From contig DATFKA010000123.1 in assembly GCA_035268885.1 (NCBI GenBank), positions 1 to 64,000 on the forward strand: a DNA stretch of 64,000 nucleotides, read 5' to 3'. The DNA is from DATFKA01 sp035268885. GTDB taxonomy: Bacteria; Bacteroidota; Bacteroidia; Chitinophagales; Saprospiraceae. The notes beneath the pieces were generated by a model, which was given only the letters and a program-made list of their open reading frames with translations, made no database searches and was not told the DNA's origin. The number at the start of each line of letters is the position of its first letter. Within the stretch, counting starts at the first letter, position 1. Both the position numbers and the translations under genes were made by a program. Shown here in pieces: positions 8,803 to 16,511 of the stretch.

Positions 8803-9723
8803 ATGAAAATAAATAAAATCTTTTTAGCCCTTACAGCACTTACCGTGTTTGCCTTTTCCTGTGCAACGGAAGAAAGGGGCCCCATTGTAGATTTGACTTC
8901 TGTAGAAACAGGTGCCTACCCGCGCCTGGTTTCTGAGACGGATAAATTGTTTAATCTGTTTGATATCAGCGGATCTAACTATACCTACCAGGTAGAATTC
9001 GTAGATATCGAGGAAGGCGCACTAATGGCCGAATACGTCGTGGATTTGATCTTTGATGATAACGATCCTTCCAATGGTGATCAGAGCACTAGCGTGAGTG
9101 ATTATATTACTCTTACTCCAGATCAATTATCACCAGGCGAGTTCAATTACCTGAGAGGACCTGAGATTACGGTTAATGGTTCAGAAATGTTGGCCGCACT
9201 CGGTCTTTCGGAAGATGATGTGTCTCCCGGTGATGAATTTGACTTCGTGGGTAGATTAGTACTGACGGATGGTAGAATTTTTACCGAGACTAATTCTTCG
9301 GCTACGGTCACGGGTAACGTTTTCCGCGGTCACTTTAACTTTACGATGCCTGCGGGTTGTCCATCTGACCTGGCTGGTACCTTTGCTTACACTACTACCA
9401 ATATTTGGTGTGGTGGAGCCGATGTATCCGGTGAGGTAGACCTGGTTTCTCTGGGCGGTGGCGCTTATGAATTTAGCGATTGGGCATTCGGTGCCTACGG
9501 ACCTTGTTACGGTGGTGGTACAGCTGGTGGAGACCTGAACTTTCAGGACGTTTGTTCGGAAGTTACTTTCACTGGTTTTACCGATAGTTTTGGTGATACC
9601 TGGACTTACGATTCTAGCATCGACGGTGAAGAATGGACGATTGCCTGGGAAAACACTTACGGGGAGTCGGCTACTTCGGTCATTACTTTCCCTGGAGGAG
9701 TACCTTTTACACTAGCTGAATAA
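8803..9723 (+). CDS. Lipoprotein of the SusCD locus, function unknown
   Basis: A 306-residue protein with a lipoprotein signal (FSC, Cys20) followed by ATEERGP. The mature part is acidic and rich in Thr/Gly/Tyr and appears all-beta. An N-terminal half (about 25-175) resembles immunoglobulin-like modules of SusE-type surface lipoproteins. The C-terminal half (about 185-300) has four well-spaced Cys residues (AGCPSDLAG, NIWCGG, GPCYGG, QDVCSE) that may form two disulfides. Position as the third gene of a SusCD operon and the hairpin just upstream suggest an accessory surface glycan- or peptide-binding protein. No enzyme motif is seen, and I cannot name a specific family with confidence. Confidence 0.75.
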   Translation: MKINKIFLALTALTVFAFSCATEERGPIVDLTSVETGAYPRLVSETDKLFNLFDISGSNYTYQVEFVDIEEGALMAEYVVDLIFDDNDPSNGDQSTSVSDYITLTPDQLSPGEFNYLRGPEITVNGSEMLAALGLSEDDVSPGDEFDFVGRLVLTDGRIFTETNSSATVTGNVFRGHFNFTMPAGCPSDLAGTFAYTTTNIWCGGADVSGEVDLVSLGGGAYEFSDWAFGAYGPCYGGGTAGGDLNFQDVCSEVTFTGFTDSFGDTWTYDSSIDGEEWTIAWENTYGESATSVITFPGGVPFTLAE

Positions 9724-9768
9724 TATCATGGCGATTCGCTTCGGCGAGTCCATCTGATGCGAAATAGA

Positions 9769-9806
9769 AAAGCCACCTGGACTCCGGTCTAGGTGGCTTT
9801 CTTTGT
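9769..9806 (+). terminator. Rho-independent terminator of the SusCD operon
   Basis: AAAGCCACCT (9769-9778) and AGGTGGCTTT (9791-9800) pair perfectly around a 12-nt loop and are followed by CTTTGT. It lies 45 bases after the lipoprotein stop and separates the SusCD operon from the arylsulfotransferase-like gene. Confidence 0.85.
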
Positions 9807-9846
9807 GAAACTTAGCTTTTTAAACCACTACTTTTAATTCACGGAT

Positions 9847-11490
9847 ATGAAAAAAATATACCCTAATCGATTATTACTCCTTTTATTGTCCCTCTGGACC
9901 TTAAGTGCAGCCTCTGCCCAAAATACCGTAGGACTACTTTCCTACGATACCGAAAAAGCCTTTGAAGGATATAACCTGCTATTCCCCCATAATCAATCTA
10001 CGGTCTACTTGCTCGATAATTGCGGACAGGTCATACACACCTGGCCCGACGAAGACAACTGGCGGCCCGGTAACTCCGTGTATTTGACGGAGCAGGGAAA
10101 CCTCATCAAGTGTAAAAGAGAAAATGCCTCTATTATGGACCCCATCTGGGCCGGTGGAGGAGGGGCCATTGTGGAGATACTTAACTGGGAAAACGAGTTG
10201 ATTGCCAGCTTTGAGCGCAATGACTCTTTGTATCGCCTGCACCACGATGTGGCTCCCATGCCGAATGGCAACATATTAATGGTTGTCTGGGAAAACCAAA
10301 CGCTGGAAGCCGCCCTGGCAGCGGGTCGGGATCCGGCAAAACTCGACCGGGATGAACTTTGGTCGGAAGTCATCTGGGAATGGGATCCGGTAGCCGATTC
10401 CGTGGTATGGGAATGGCGCGTCTGGGATCACCTGGTACAGGATTTTGATGCCACAAAAGATAACTTTGGTACGGTGGCCAGTAATCCCCAGCTAATTGAT
10501 ATTAATTACGATGAGCACGACGGGCACCCCGATTGGCTACACATAAATGCCATCGACTACAATCCGGTACTGGATCAAATCATTATGAGCGTGCCTTATT
10601 TTAATGAGGTATGGGTAGTCGATCATCAGATCAGCACAGCGGAAGCGGCTGGTCCGGCGGGTGATCTGTTGTACCGCTACGGAAACCCCCAAGCCTACCG
10701 CCAGGGAACCGCCGAAGATCAGCAGCTATTCTTCCAACACGATAGTAAGTGGACGAACCCGAATGCTCAACCGGGGGAGCCCGATTTTGGGCAGCTCAGT
10801 GTATACAATAACCGGGTACGGGAGGATTATGCTCCCATGACGATCTGGAATCCTTTAACAGAGTCCGGAGACTACGCCTTTGCCGATGGTCAATTCGAAG
10901 TGGGGGTAGCCGTTAGGGAAGTCTTTCATCCCGATAGCCTGGATATCGCCGTCAGTAATGCCTTATCCAGTGCGGCTATGCTACCCAACGGGAATGCCCT
11001 CTTACTGGCCGGCCGATGGGGCTTCGCATACGAAGTGAGTCCAGAAAATGAGGTCGTCTGGGAATACCGCATTCCAATTAGAGCGGGAAGTGCGGTAGAG
11101 CAGGGGGAAGAGCTGTCCAGGAACAATAATATTACTTTTCGGGTGGACCGCTACGGGATGGATCACCCGGCTTTCGTTGGAAAAGAGCTGTTGCCGCTGC
11201 GTTTTTGGGAGTTAAACCCCAACACGGATGCTTGCCCGCTGATGGTGGTAAATACCGATTCAGAATTACTACCAGAAGAGCGCTTTCACTTTTTCCCTAA
11301 TCCGGCAAGCGATCGAATACAACTAAGTTTGCCGGAGGCTGGACCCCTGCAATTACTGAATGCTCAGGGGAAAGTTATCCGAAACTGGTCACTGGCTGCC
11401 GGACAGCATGACTTGTCTCTAGGTTTTTTGCCGAAAGGCTTATATTTTCTGAAAACAAAAGCCCAGGTAGAACAGCTCCTGATCCATTAG
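9847..11490 (+). CDS. Arylsulfotransferase (ASST)-like secreted protein with T9SS type A sorting domain
   Basis: A 547-residue exported protein with a signal peptide (1-25, ASAQ), a six-bladed-propeller-like body of the aryl-sulfate sulfotransferase family, and a C-terminal type A sorting domain (about 470-547: FFPNPASDRIQLSLP through LPKGLYFLKT). Family hallmarks are LHHDVAPMPNGNILMVVWE, DEHDGHPDWLHINAIDY and FFQHDSKW, the His-rich strands that contain the active-site histidines in characterised ASSTs. It may transfer sulfate between phenolic compounds, but many Bacteroidota homologues have no tested activity. A terminator separates it from the SusCD operon, so a functional link is possible and not shown. 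It converges on the tonB-like gene, with 11 bases between the stops. Confidence 0.87.
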   Translation: MKKIYPNRLLLLLLSLWTLSAASAQNTVGLLSYDTEKAFEGYNLLFPHNQSTVYLLDNCGQVIHTWPDEDNWRPGNSVYLTEQGNLIKCKRENASIMDPIWAGGGGAIVEILNWENELIASFERNDSLYRLHHDVAPMPNGNILMVVWENQTLEAALAAGRDPAKLDRDELWSEVIWEWDPVADSVVWEWRVWDHLVQDFDATKDNFGTVASNPQLIDINYDEHDGHPDWLHINAIDYNPVLDQIIMSVPYFNEVWVVDHQISTAEAAGPAGDLLYRYGNPQAYRQGTAEDQQLFFQHDSKWTNPNAQPGEPDFGQLSVYNNRVREDYAPMTIWNPLTESGDYAFADGQFEVGVAVREVFHPDSLDIAVSNALSSAAMLPNGNALLLAGRWGFAYEVSPENEVVWEYRIPIRAGSAVEQGEELSRNNNITFRVDRYGMDHPAFVGKELLPLRFWELNPNTDACPLMVVNTDSELLPEERFHFFPNPASDRIQLSLPEAGPLQLLNAQGKVIRNWSLAAGQHDLSLGFLPKGLYFLKTKAQVEQLLIH

Positions 11491-11501
11491 ACGAGATCCA
11501 C

Positions 11502-11948
11502 CTACCACTCAATAGTATACTGATAGGCTCCCGGAGTATTTTTGTTTTCCCCGGGTGCCGTATCCCTTTCAGCAGGACTAATTGTATAAGTCGCTTGTAG
11601 CGACGGCGATTGGCCCTGCTGCTTTTTAGGTAGACGAAAATGAATACCCAGGGTCTGCGTCGTTTTTGATTTATAGCCCCGGTTTTTATCCGTTTTAAAG
11701 TGCAATAAGCCTACGATGCGCTCCGCTTCTTGATCACAACCGTAGCCAATACCGGAGATCACTTTGGTATGAATGACTTCGCCCAACTGATTGATCGTAA
11801 ATTGCACCAGTACGGATCCTTCGACCTGAGCGGCCAGGGCCGTTGGAGGATAATTTAGTTCCTTTCGCAGGAAAGCCTTCATAGCTTCTTGACCTCCAGG
11901 GTATTGTGGCTTTCGCTTAAACTGTCTGGCTTTCTTTTCTTTTTTCAT
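11502..11948 (-). CDS. TonB C-terminal domain protein without membrane anchor
   Basis: A 148-residue protein that carries a TonB-C-like fold (about residues 14-105: PQYPGGQEAMKAFLRKELNYPP, EGSVLVQFTINQLGEV, and KVISGIGYGCDQEAERIV). This is the region that in energy-transducing TonB touches the TonB box of outer membrane transporters. Unlike a true TonB there is no N-terminal transmembrane helix or signal peptide: the protein opens with a very basic MKKEKKARQFKRK. A 40-residue polar tail follows the domain. It could be a soluble degenerate paralogue. A longer N-terminus is not possible without an in-frame upstream start, and none is evident. Role unknown. Confidence 0.7.
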   Translation of the reverse strand: MKKEKKARQFKRKPQYPGGQEAMKAFLRKELNYPPTALAAQVEGSVLVQFTINQLGEVIHTKVISGIGYGCDQEAERIVGLLHFKTDKNRGYKSKTTQTLGIHFRLPKKQQGQSPSLQATYTISPAERDTAPGENKNTPGAYQYTIEW

Positions 11949-12070
11949 TTGGGTAAATGGGCTAATTAAATATTGCTTTTGTGTTAATTTACCATTAATT
12001 TAATCAAAATTACAGGTTAATCTTGTATTTTAGGTACGCTGTTTCATATCCGCAAACTCAAGATCGATTT

Positions 12071-12973
12071 ATGCACATCAAGGGCTTTTTTAATTACCTG
12101 GAATACGAAAAACGGGTGTCGCCGGATACCATCAGGGCTTACCGTAAAGACCTGGACCAATTTCAGGCGTATTTAGAGCAAACTTATGATCTCTCGGAGG
12201 ATATGTCGCTGGTGAAAGCCCAATACATTCGATCCTGGGTAGTAGATATGGTCAGTAAGGGCTTTGCCATGAGCACCGTAAAGCGAAAATTATCCGCGCT
12301 GAAGAGTTATTTTAACTATTTACAGCGACATCACGAGTTGGCCCATAACCCAATGGTTAAGATACCGATCCCTAAAACGGGGAGGAAATTACCCATCTAC
12401 CTTAAAGAATCGAGTATTGATCAGGTCTTTGATCGCCTGGCCTGGACCAGTGATTTTTCCAGCCAGCGAGATCGGCTTATTTTAGAATTACTCTACAATA
12501 CGGGATTGCGTCGGGCGGAGTTGATCGATCTGAAACAACAGCGTATCGATTGGTCCCGTAATTACATAAAGGTATTGGGTAAAGGTGCAAAGGAACGTTT
12601 GATCCCTTTCGGGAAAACTTTAGAAAAACGAATTCGTGATTATCTGGACTGTCGTCGTGCTACCTTTCCCGAAGTAGCACTGGATCATTTACTGTTGACC
12701 GATCAGGGGAAAGTCATGTATCCCAAGTTTGTGTACAATAAGGTGAAGAAGTATTTGTCGATGGTCTCCAGTGTGGAGAAGCTCAGCCCGCACGTTTTAC
12801 GACATACCTTTGCGACGCACCTGGCCAATCGCGGAGCGGACCTCCATGCCATAAAAGAGTTATTAGGACATAGTAGCCTGGCGGCTACTCAAGTGTATAC
12901 ACATAATACCATAGATCAGCTGAAAGCGATCTATGAACAAGCACATCCCAAGGCGAAATCTGGCACTACTTAA
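12071..12973 (+). CDS. Site-specific tyrosine recombinase (XerC/XerD type)
   Basis: A 300-residue tyrosine recombinase for resolving chromosome dimers at dif before division. The N-terminal SAM-like core-binding domain covers about 1-95, and the catalytic domain about 110-300. All catalytic residues are seen: Arg147 (NTGLRRAEL), Lys171 (GKGAKERLIPF), His241 and Arg244 (SPHVLRHTFATHL), His267 (LLGHSSLAATQ) and Tyr276 (VYTHN). ATG 12071 is preferred over one 48 bases upstream because it gives the usual family N-terminus. It is followed after 53 bases by hpf, a common pairing in Bacteroidota. The housekeeping context argues for Xer rather than an element integrase. XerC and XerD cannot be told apart here. 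Confidence 0.9.
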   Translation: MHIKGFFNYLEYEKRVSPDTIRAYRKDLDQFQAYLEQTYDLSEDMSLVKAQYIRSWVVDMVSKGFAMSTVKRKLSALKSYFNYLQRHHELAHNPMVKIPIPKTGRKLPIYLKESSIDQVFDRLAWTSDFSSQRDRLILELLYNTGLRRAELIDLKQQRIDWSRNYIKVLGKGAKERLIPFGKTLEKRIRDYLDCRRATFPEVALDHLLLTDQGKVMYPKFVYNKVKKYLSMVSSVEKLSPHVLRHTFATHLANRGADLHAIKELLGHSSLAATQVYTHNTIDQLKAIYEQAHPKAKSGTT

Positions 12974-13026
12974 GACCAGATACTCGTCGCCTCGATAATT
13001 TTTTAATGATAAAACAATTACAACAG

Positions 13027-13326
13027 ATGAAAATACAAACACAAGCCATACAATTTAAAGCCGACGGTAAGCTTATTGATCGCATTCACGATAAGCTTGG
13101 AAAAATGGAACGACTTTTTGATCGGATAATCAACGCCAACGTACATATGAAATTAGAAAACTCCGGGCAGGTGAGAGATAAAATAATGGAGGTACAGCTG
13201 CACGTGCCGGGGAACACCCTGGTGGCCTCCGCTACCGACAAGACTTTTGAGTCTGCCCTGGATAGTGTGACGTCTTCATTAAAAAAACAATTGATTCGCT
13301 ATAAAGACCGACTGCGAAATAGTTAA
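13027..13326 (+). CDS. hpf: Ribosome hibernation-promoting factor (short HPF/RaiA family)
   Basis: A 99-residue single-domain protein of the HPF/YfiA family, which binds the decoding centre of idle ribosomes in stationary phase. The N-terminal strand MKIQTQAIQFKADGKLID, the helix with IHDKLGKMERLFDRI, and the C-terminal basic helix (SSLKKQLIRYKDRLR) fit the beta-alpha-beta3-alpha fold. It lacks the C-terminal dimerisation domain of long HPF. An in-frame ATG 21 bases upstream is possible. The ATG at 13027 matches the family N-terminus. A strong terminator lies 36 bases downstream. Confidence 0.88.
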   Translation: MKIQTQAIQFKADGKLIDRIHDKLGKMERLFDRIINANVHMKLENSGQVRDKIMEVQLHVPGNTLVASATDKTFESALDSVTSSLKKQLIRYKDRLRNS

Positions 13327-13361
13327 TACCCGGTCGGTATTTAACATAAAGGGATGTGCTT

Positions 13362-13407
13362 AGGCAGAGAGAAATTCAATACGCTTGAATTTCTCTCTGC
13401 CTTTTTT
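13362..13407 (+). terminator. Strong rho-independent terminator after hpf
   Basis: An 18-bp perfect stem (13362-13379 with 13385-13402, beginning AGGCAGAGAG) with a 5-nt loop is followed directly by a run of Ts to 13407. It isolates the xer-hpf unit from the tRNA-tuf operon. Confidence 0.93.
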
Positions 13408-13492
13408 AGTAGATCCGCGGAACTTGCGTTCTTTTTTTTAGGTTATTGCTACACAAAAGCCAAATACATTAGGAAAAAGAAGAGTAGAATTC

Positions 13493-13500
13493 TATCTTTG
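13493..13500 (+). promoter_or_regulatory. Upstream -7 box (P1) of the tRNA-tuf operon
   Basis: TATCTTTG, identical to the box at 13565 and exactly 72 bases before it. No TTTG is present 19 bases upstream, so it is the weaker of two tandem promoter candidates. Confidence 0.45.
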
Positions 13501-13541
13501 CGGCGGCTCTGGGAGAAAAGCTAAAAAAATTGAAAAAAAGA

Positions 13542-13572
13542 TTTGATTATAATTGTAAAGAATGTATCTTTG
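13542..13572 (+). promoter_or_regulatory. Main promoter (P2) of the tRNA-tuf operon
   Basis: TTTG (13542-13545), a 19-base spacer and TATCTTTG (13565-13572) match the Bacteroidota primary sigma consensus at every defined base. The expected start site, near 13579, lies about 80 bases before the first tRNA. The 330-base gap after hpf holds only the terminator and these promoters. Confidence 0.88.
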
Positions 13573-13657
13573 CAATCGCTTTGCAAGAAAGACCAAAAAG
13601 CCGGTCTTTTAGTCAATTTGCTGCTTGATAAGAAGAGTGGTGAAGGACAAAGAAAAT

Positions 13658-13731
13658 GCCAGTGTAGCTCAGTTGGCCAGAGCAGCTGATTTGTAATCAG
13701 CGGGTCGGGGGTTCGAATCCCTCCACTGGCT
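13658..13731 (+). tRNA. tRNA-Thr (TGT)
   Basis: A 74-nt cloverleaf. Acceptor arm GCCAGTG pairs with CACTGGC, the anticodon stem is GCTGA/TCAGC with loop TTTGTAA (anticodon TGT), and the T-loop is GTTCGAATC. CCA is not encoded. It is the first gene of a Thr-Tyr-Gly-Thr-tuf operon, the same order as the tufB operon of enterobacteria. Confidence 0.97.
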
Positions 13732-13803
13732 CTCGGTCTTTCCTTTCGGGAAAGACTTGTCAGCAAGGCATTTTGTTTTATAAAAGAATAGAACAGTTCG
13801 AAT

Positions 13804-13886
13804 GGGGGTGCGCCGGAGTTGGAGAGCCGGGCCAGACTGTAAATCTGGTGACTATGTCTGAATAGGTTCGAATCCTATCACCCCCA
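13804..13886 (+). tRNA. tRNA-Tyr (GTA)
   Basis: An 83-nt class II tRNA with a long variable arm, as expected for tyrosine. Acceptor GGGGGTG pairs with CACCCCC. The anticodon stem CCAGA/TCTGG encloses CTGTAAA (anticodon GTA). Discriminator A; CCA is not encoded. Confidence 0.97.
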
Positions 13887-13984
13887 CTATTTGAAATAGC
13901 ACTTGCTCGGGTGAATTAGGCTGCATTTGCTGGTCTAATTCATTTCGGTGTTTGTAAAGGCACCGGATAGTAGGTGAGTATTAA

Positions 13985-14057
13985 GCGGGAGTAGCTCAGT
14001 TGGTAGAGCATCAGCCTTCCAAGCTGAGGGTCGCGGGTTCGAGTCTCGTCTCCCGCT
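13985..14057 (+). tRNA. tRNA-Gly (TCC)
   Basis: A 73-nt cloverleaf. Acceptor GCGGGAG pairs with CTCCCGC, and the anticodon stem TCAGC/GCTGA encloses CTTCCAA (anticodon TCC). The spacer before it (13887-13984) holds an inverted repeat (TGAATTAG/CTAATTCA) that may help processing. Confidence 0.97.
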
Positions 14058-14109
14058 CAAATTTTATCTGCCTTAAGGTGGATAGAATCCGAGTACAAGA
14101 TCCTTGTAC

Positions 14110-14181
<72 letters not shown>

Positions 14182-14230
14182 CCAGGAAGCTTTGATTCGT
14201 AATTAAATTTATATCCAAAATTTTATACTG

Positions 14231-15427
14231 ATGGCTAAGGAAAAATTCGAAAGATCGAAACCTCACGTAAACATAGGTACTATCGGTCACGTAGACCACG
14301 GTAAGACAACCCTTACTGCGGCAATCACAACTGTACTTTCAAGTGCAGGATTGGCAGAAAAGAAAGATTACGATGCAATCGATGGTGCTCCTGAAGAGAG
14401 AGAGCGTGGTATCACCATTAACACTGCACACGTAGAGTACGAAACTGAAAATCGTCACTACGCACACGTTGACTGTCCAGGTCACGCTGACTATGTAAAG
14501 AACATGGTTACGGGTGCGGCTCAGATGGATGGTGCGATCCTCGTGGTTGCTGCAACTGATGGACCAATGCCTCAAACCCGTGAGCACATCCTTTTGGCTC
14601 GTCAGGTAGGGGTGCCTAAGATCGTTGTTTTCATGAACAAAGTTGACCTGGTTGACGACGAAGAAATGTTGGAACTGGTGGAGATGGAAGTTCGCGAATT
14701 ACTGGATCAGTACGAATTCGGTGGTGATGACGCGGCTATCATTCAGGGTTCTGCTCTGAAAGCACTGGAAGGTGACGACGATGCAGTACAGAAGATCATG
14801 GATCTGATGGCTGCCGTTGATGCTGAGATTCCTGCTCCTGAGCGCGACGTTGATAAGCCTTTCTTGATGCCGATTGAAGATGTATTCTCAATCACTGGTC
14901 GTGGTACTGTTGCTACGGGTCGTATCGAGCGTGGTGTGATCAATGTTGGTGAGCCAGTAGAGATTGTAGGTATGGGTGAGATTGGTGACAAGCCACTTAC
15001 TTCTACGGTAACTGGTGTAGAGATGTTCCGCAAAATTTTGAACCGCGGGGAAGCTGGTGATAACGCTGGTATCCTGTTGCGTGGTATTGAAAAAGCAGAC
15101 ATCAAGCGTGGTATGGTTATCTGTAAGCCTGGCTCAGTAAACCCACATACGCACTTCAAATGTGAGGTATATGTATTATCGAAAGATGAAGGTGGTCGTC
15201 ACACACCATTCTTCAACGGTTACCGTCCTCAGTTCTACTTCCGTACAACGGATGTAACGGGAGATGTGAACCTGCCAGATGGCGTAGAGATGGTAATGCC
15301 CGGTGACAACGTAACACTGGAAGTGAAACTGATCAACCCTATCGCAATGGAAAAAGGTCTGCGTTTCGCGATTCGCGAAGGTGGTCGTACGGTAGGTGCC
15401 GGTCAGGTAACTGAAATCATCGAATAA
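14231..15427 (+). CDS. tuf: Elongation factor Tu
   Basis: The GTPase that delivers aminoacyl-tRNA to the ribosome; 398 residues, normal length. The G domain has GHVDHGKTTLT (P-loop), RGITINTAHVEYE (switch I), DCPGHADY (switch II) and NKVD. Domains 2 and 3 follow from about residue 210 (GRGTVATGRIERG) to the end (GGRTVGAGQVTEI). It ends a tRNA-Thr/Tyr/Gly/Thr operon, so its level is tied to tRNA supply and to the growth-rate-responsive promoter at 13542-13572. A second tuf copy in the str operon cannot be assessed from this window. Confidence 0.98.
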   Translation: MAKEKFERSKPHVNIGTIGHVDHGKTTLTAAITTVLSSAGLAEKKDYDAIDGAPEERERGITINTAHVEYETENRHYAHVDCPGHADYVKNMVTGAAQMDGAILVVAATDGPMPQTREHILLARQVGVPKIVVFMNKVDLVDDEEMLELVEMEVRELLDQYEFGGDDAAIIQGSALKALEGDDDAVQKIMDLMAAVDAEIPAPERDVDKPFLMPIEDVFSITGRGTVATGRIERGVINVGEPVEIVGMGEIGDKPLTSTVTGVEMFRKILNRGEAGDNAGILLRGIEKADIKRGMVICKPGSVNPHTHFKCEVYVLSKDEGGRHTPFFNGYRPQFYFRTTDVTGDVNLPDGVEMVMPGDNVTLEVKLINPIAMEKGLRFAIREGGRTVGAGQVTEIIE

Positions 15428-15449
15428 TATTCATTCGATTATAAATCAG

Positions 15450-15496
15450 AAGGAGTTGTTATCCAGGATTTGTGTCCCGGAATAGCAACTCCTTTT
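15450..15496 (+). terminator. Hairpin between tuf and tRNA-Trp
   Basis: AAGGAGTTG and CAACTCCTT form the outer stem, extended inward by TAT/ATA pairing across one bulge, with only four Ts after it. It sits 8 bases before tRNA-Trp. With no promoter visible between hairpin and tRNA, partial termination or RNA processing is as likely as full termination. Confidence 0.6.
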
Positions 15497-15503
15497 ACAG
15501 CCT

Positions 15504-15576
15504 ACGGGCATAGCTCAACTGGTAGAGCAGCGGTCTCCAAAACCGCAGGCTGTGGGTTCAAGTCCTACTGCCCGTG
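15504..15576 (+). tRNA. tRNA-Trp (CCA)
   Basis: A 73-nt cloverleaf. Acceptor ACGGGCA pairs with TGCCCGT with discriminator G, and the anticodon stem GCGGT/ACCGC encloses CTCCAAA (anticodon CCA). Placement between tuf and secE-nusG is conserved in many bacteria. Confidence 0.97.
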
Positions 15577-15583
15577 CAAAGGT

Positions 15584-15625
15584 CAAATTGTGAGTTCGGG
15601 GTTTCCACTCACAATTTGTTTATTT
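15584..15625 (+). terminator. Hairpin between tRNA-Trp and secE
   Basis: CAAATTGTGAGT (15584-15595) and ACTCACAATTTG (15607-15618) pair perfectly around an 11-nt loop and are followed by TTTATTT. It looks like a terminator or attenuator. Only 25 bases remain before secE, so some read-through must feed the secE-nusG genes. Confidence 0.65.
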
Positions 15626-15650
15626 AAGAACGCAGAATTTTAGCGAGGAA

Positions 15651-15839
15651 ATGGAAAAACTAGTCCTGTACGTAAAAGAAAGCTACAACGAATTGATCCA
15701 CAAGGTAACTTGGCCTACTTGGGCTAATTTACAGGGTAATACAGTGCTGGTCGTGATTGCTTCAATCATCCTGGCCCTGATCATCTTCGTTATGGACCTT
15801 ATCTCGAAGACGTCGTTAGATCTGATTTACGGAATTTAA
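15651..15839 (+). CDS. secE: Preprotein translocase subunit SecE
   Basis: A small 62-residue SecE with the conserved amphipathic segment YNELIHKVTWPTWANL followed by one transmembrane helix (about 28-50). It clamps SecY in the Sec translocon. The short single-helix form is typical outside enterobacteria. It is followed by nusG after 13 bases, the near-universal secE-nusG order. Confidence 0.95.
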   Translation: MEKLVLYVKESYNELIHKVTWPTWANLQGNTVLVVIASIILALIIFVMDLISKTSLDLIYGI

Positions 15840-15852
15840 TCGAAACAACACG

Positions 15853-16401
15853 ATGTCAGAAGAAAAAAAATGGTTTTCTCTTCGGGTGATTTCTGGAAAA
15901 GAGCGCAAAATTAAAGAGCGCATCGAGAAAGAAATCGAGATCAATAAGTGGGGCGATGTCGTCACACAAGTATTGGTCCCTACGGAGAAAGTATACAAGA
16001 TTAGAAATGGGAAGAAAGTAATTTCCGAGCGTAATATTCTGCCCGGTTATATCCTCATAGAGGCCATCAGGGAGCGTTTCTCTGGTGAGATGATTCAGTC
16101 GATTGCTGGGATTAATAATGTAATTCACTTCCTGGGTAAAACTAATCCTACTCCGATGAAGGAGTCCGAAGCAAATCGTCTGCTGGGTAAAGTGGACGAA
16201 TCGCAGGAAGCTGGTGAGTCCATGATTGAGCCGTTCATCGTTGGTGAGACGGTAAAAATCATTGATGGTCCCTTTAGCGAATTCGTGGGGGATATTCAGG
16301 AGGTTAATGAGGAGAAGAAGAAATTAAAAGTGATTGTGAAAATTTTTGGCCGGGGTACAGAAGTAGAACTGAACTTCATGCAGGTTGAAAAACAATCTTA
16401 G
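15853..16401 (+). CDS. nusG: Transcription termination/antitermination factor NusG
   Basis: A 182-residue NusG with the NGN domain (residues about 5-115, WFSLRVISGKERKIKERIE and LPGYILIEA) that binds the RNA polymerase clamp, and a C-terminal KOW domain (about 125-180, FIVGETVKIIDGPFSEFVGDI) that contacts ribosomal S10 or Rho. It is slightly shorter than some Bacteroidota homologues but complete. It is followed by the rplKAJL-rpoBC genes after a 110-base leader with a hairpin. Confidence 0.96.
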   Translation: MSEEKKWFSLRVISGKERKIKERIEKEIEINKWGDVVTQVLVPTEKVYKIRNGKKVISERNILPGYILIEAIRERFSGEMIQSIAGINNVIHFLGKTNPTPMKESEANRLLGKVDESQEAGESMIEPFIVGETVKIIDGPFSEFVGDIQEVNEEKKKLKVIVKIFGRGTEVELNFMQVEKQS

Positions 16402-16436
16402 GCTAAGCGAGCTGTTACAACGCAATATATATTTTA

Positions 16437-16482
16437 GATGATTTTAGTTTCGCCCTGGGCGGATCGCTTCTCTAGAATCATC
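16437..16482 (+). promoter_or_regulatory. Structured leader upstream of rplK-rplA
   Basis: GATGATTTTAG (16437-16447) pairs with CTAGAATCATC (16472-16482) with one G-U pair, and the interior holds a second stem CGCC/GGCG (16451-16461). It lies 30 bases before rplK. In other bacteria this is where ribosomal protein L1 binds to repress L11 and L1 synthesis. That role here is inferred from position and structure only. Confidence 0.5.
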
Positions 16483-16511
16483 GCCAAACAAACCGTGTAA
16501 AACGAAGAGAA

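Noticed and set aside
12071..12973. Tyrosine recombinase as integrase of a mobile island
   Set aside because: It has normal XerC/D length and motifs, lies next to hpf and no att duplication or cargo is seen around it or at the tRNAs.
13521..13766. Minus-strand open frame across tRNA-Thr
   Set aside because: It is the antisense of a tRNA gene and gives the well-known false peptide with GGIRTPDP; no real protein.
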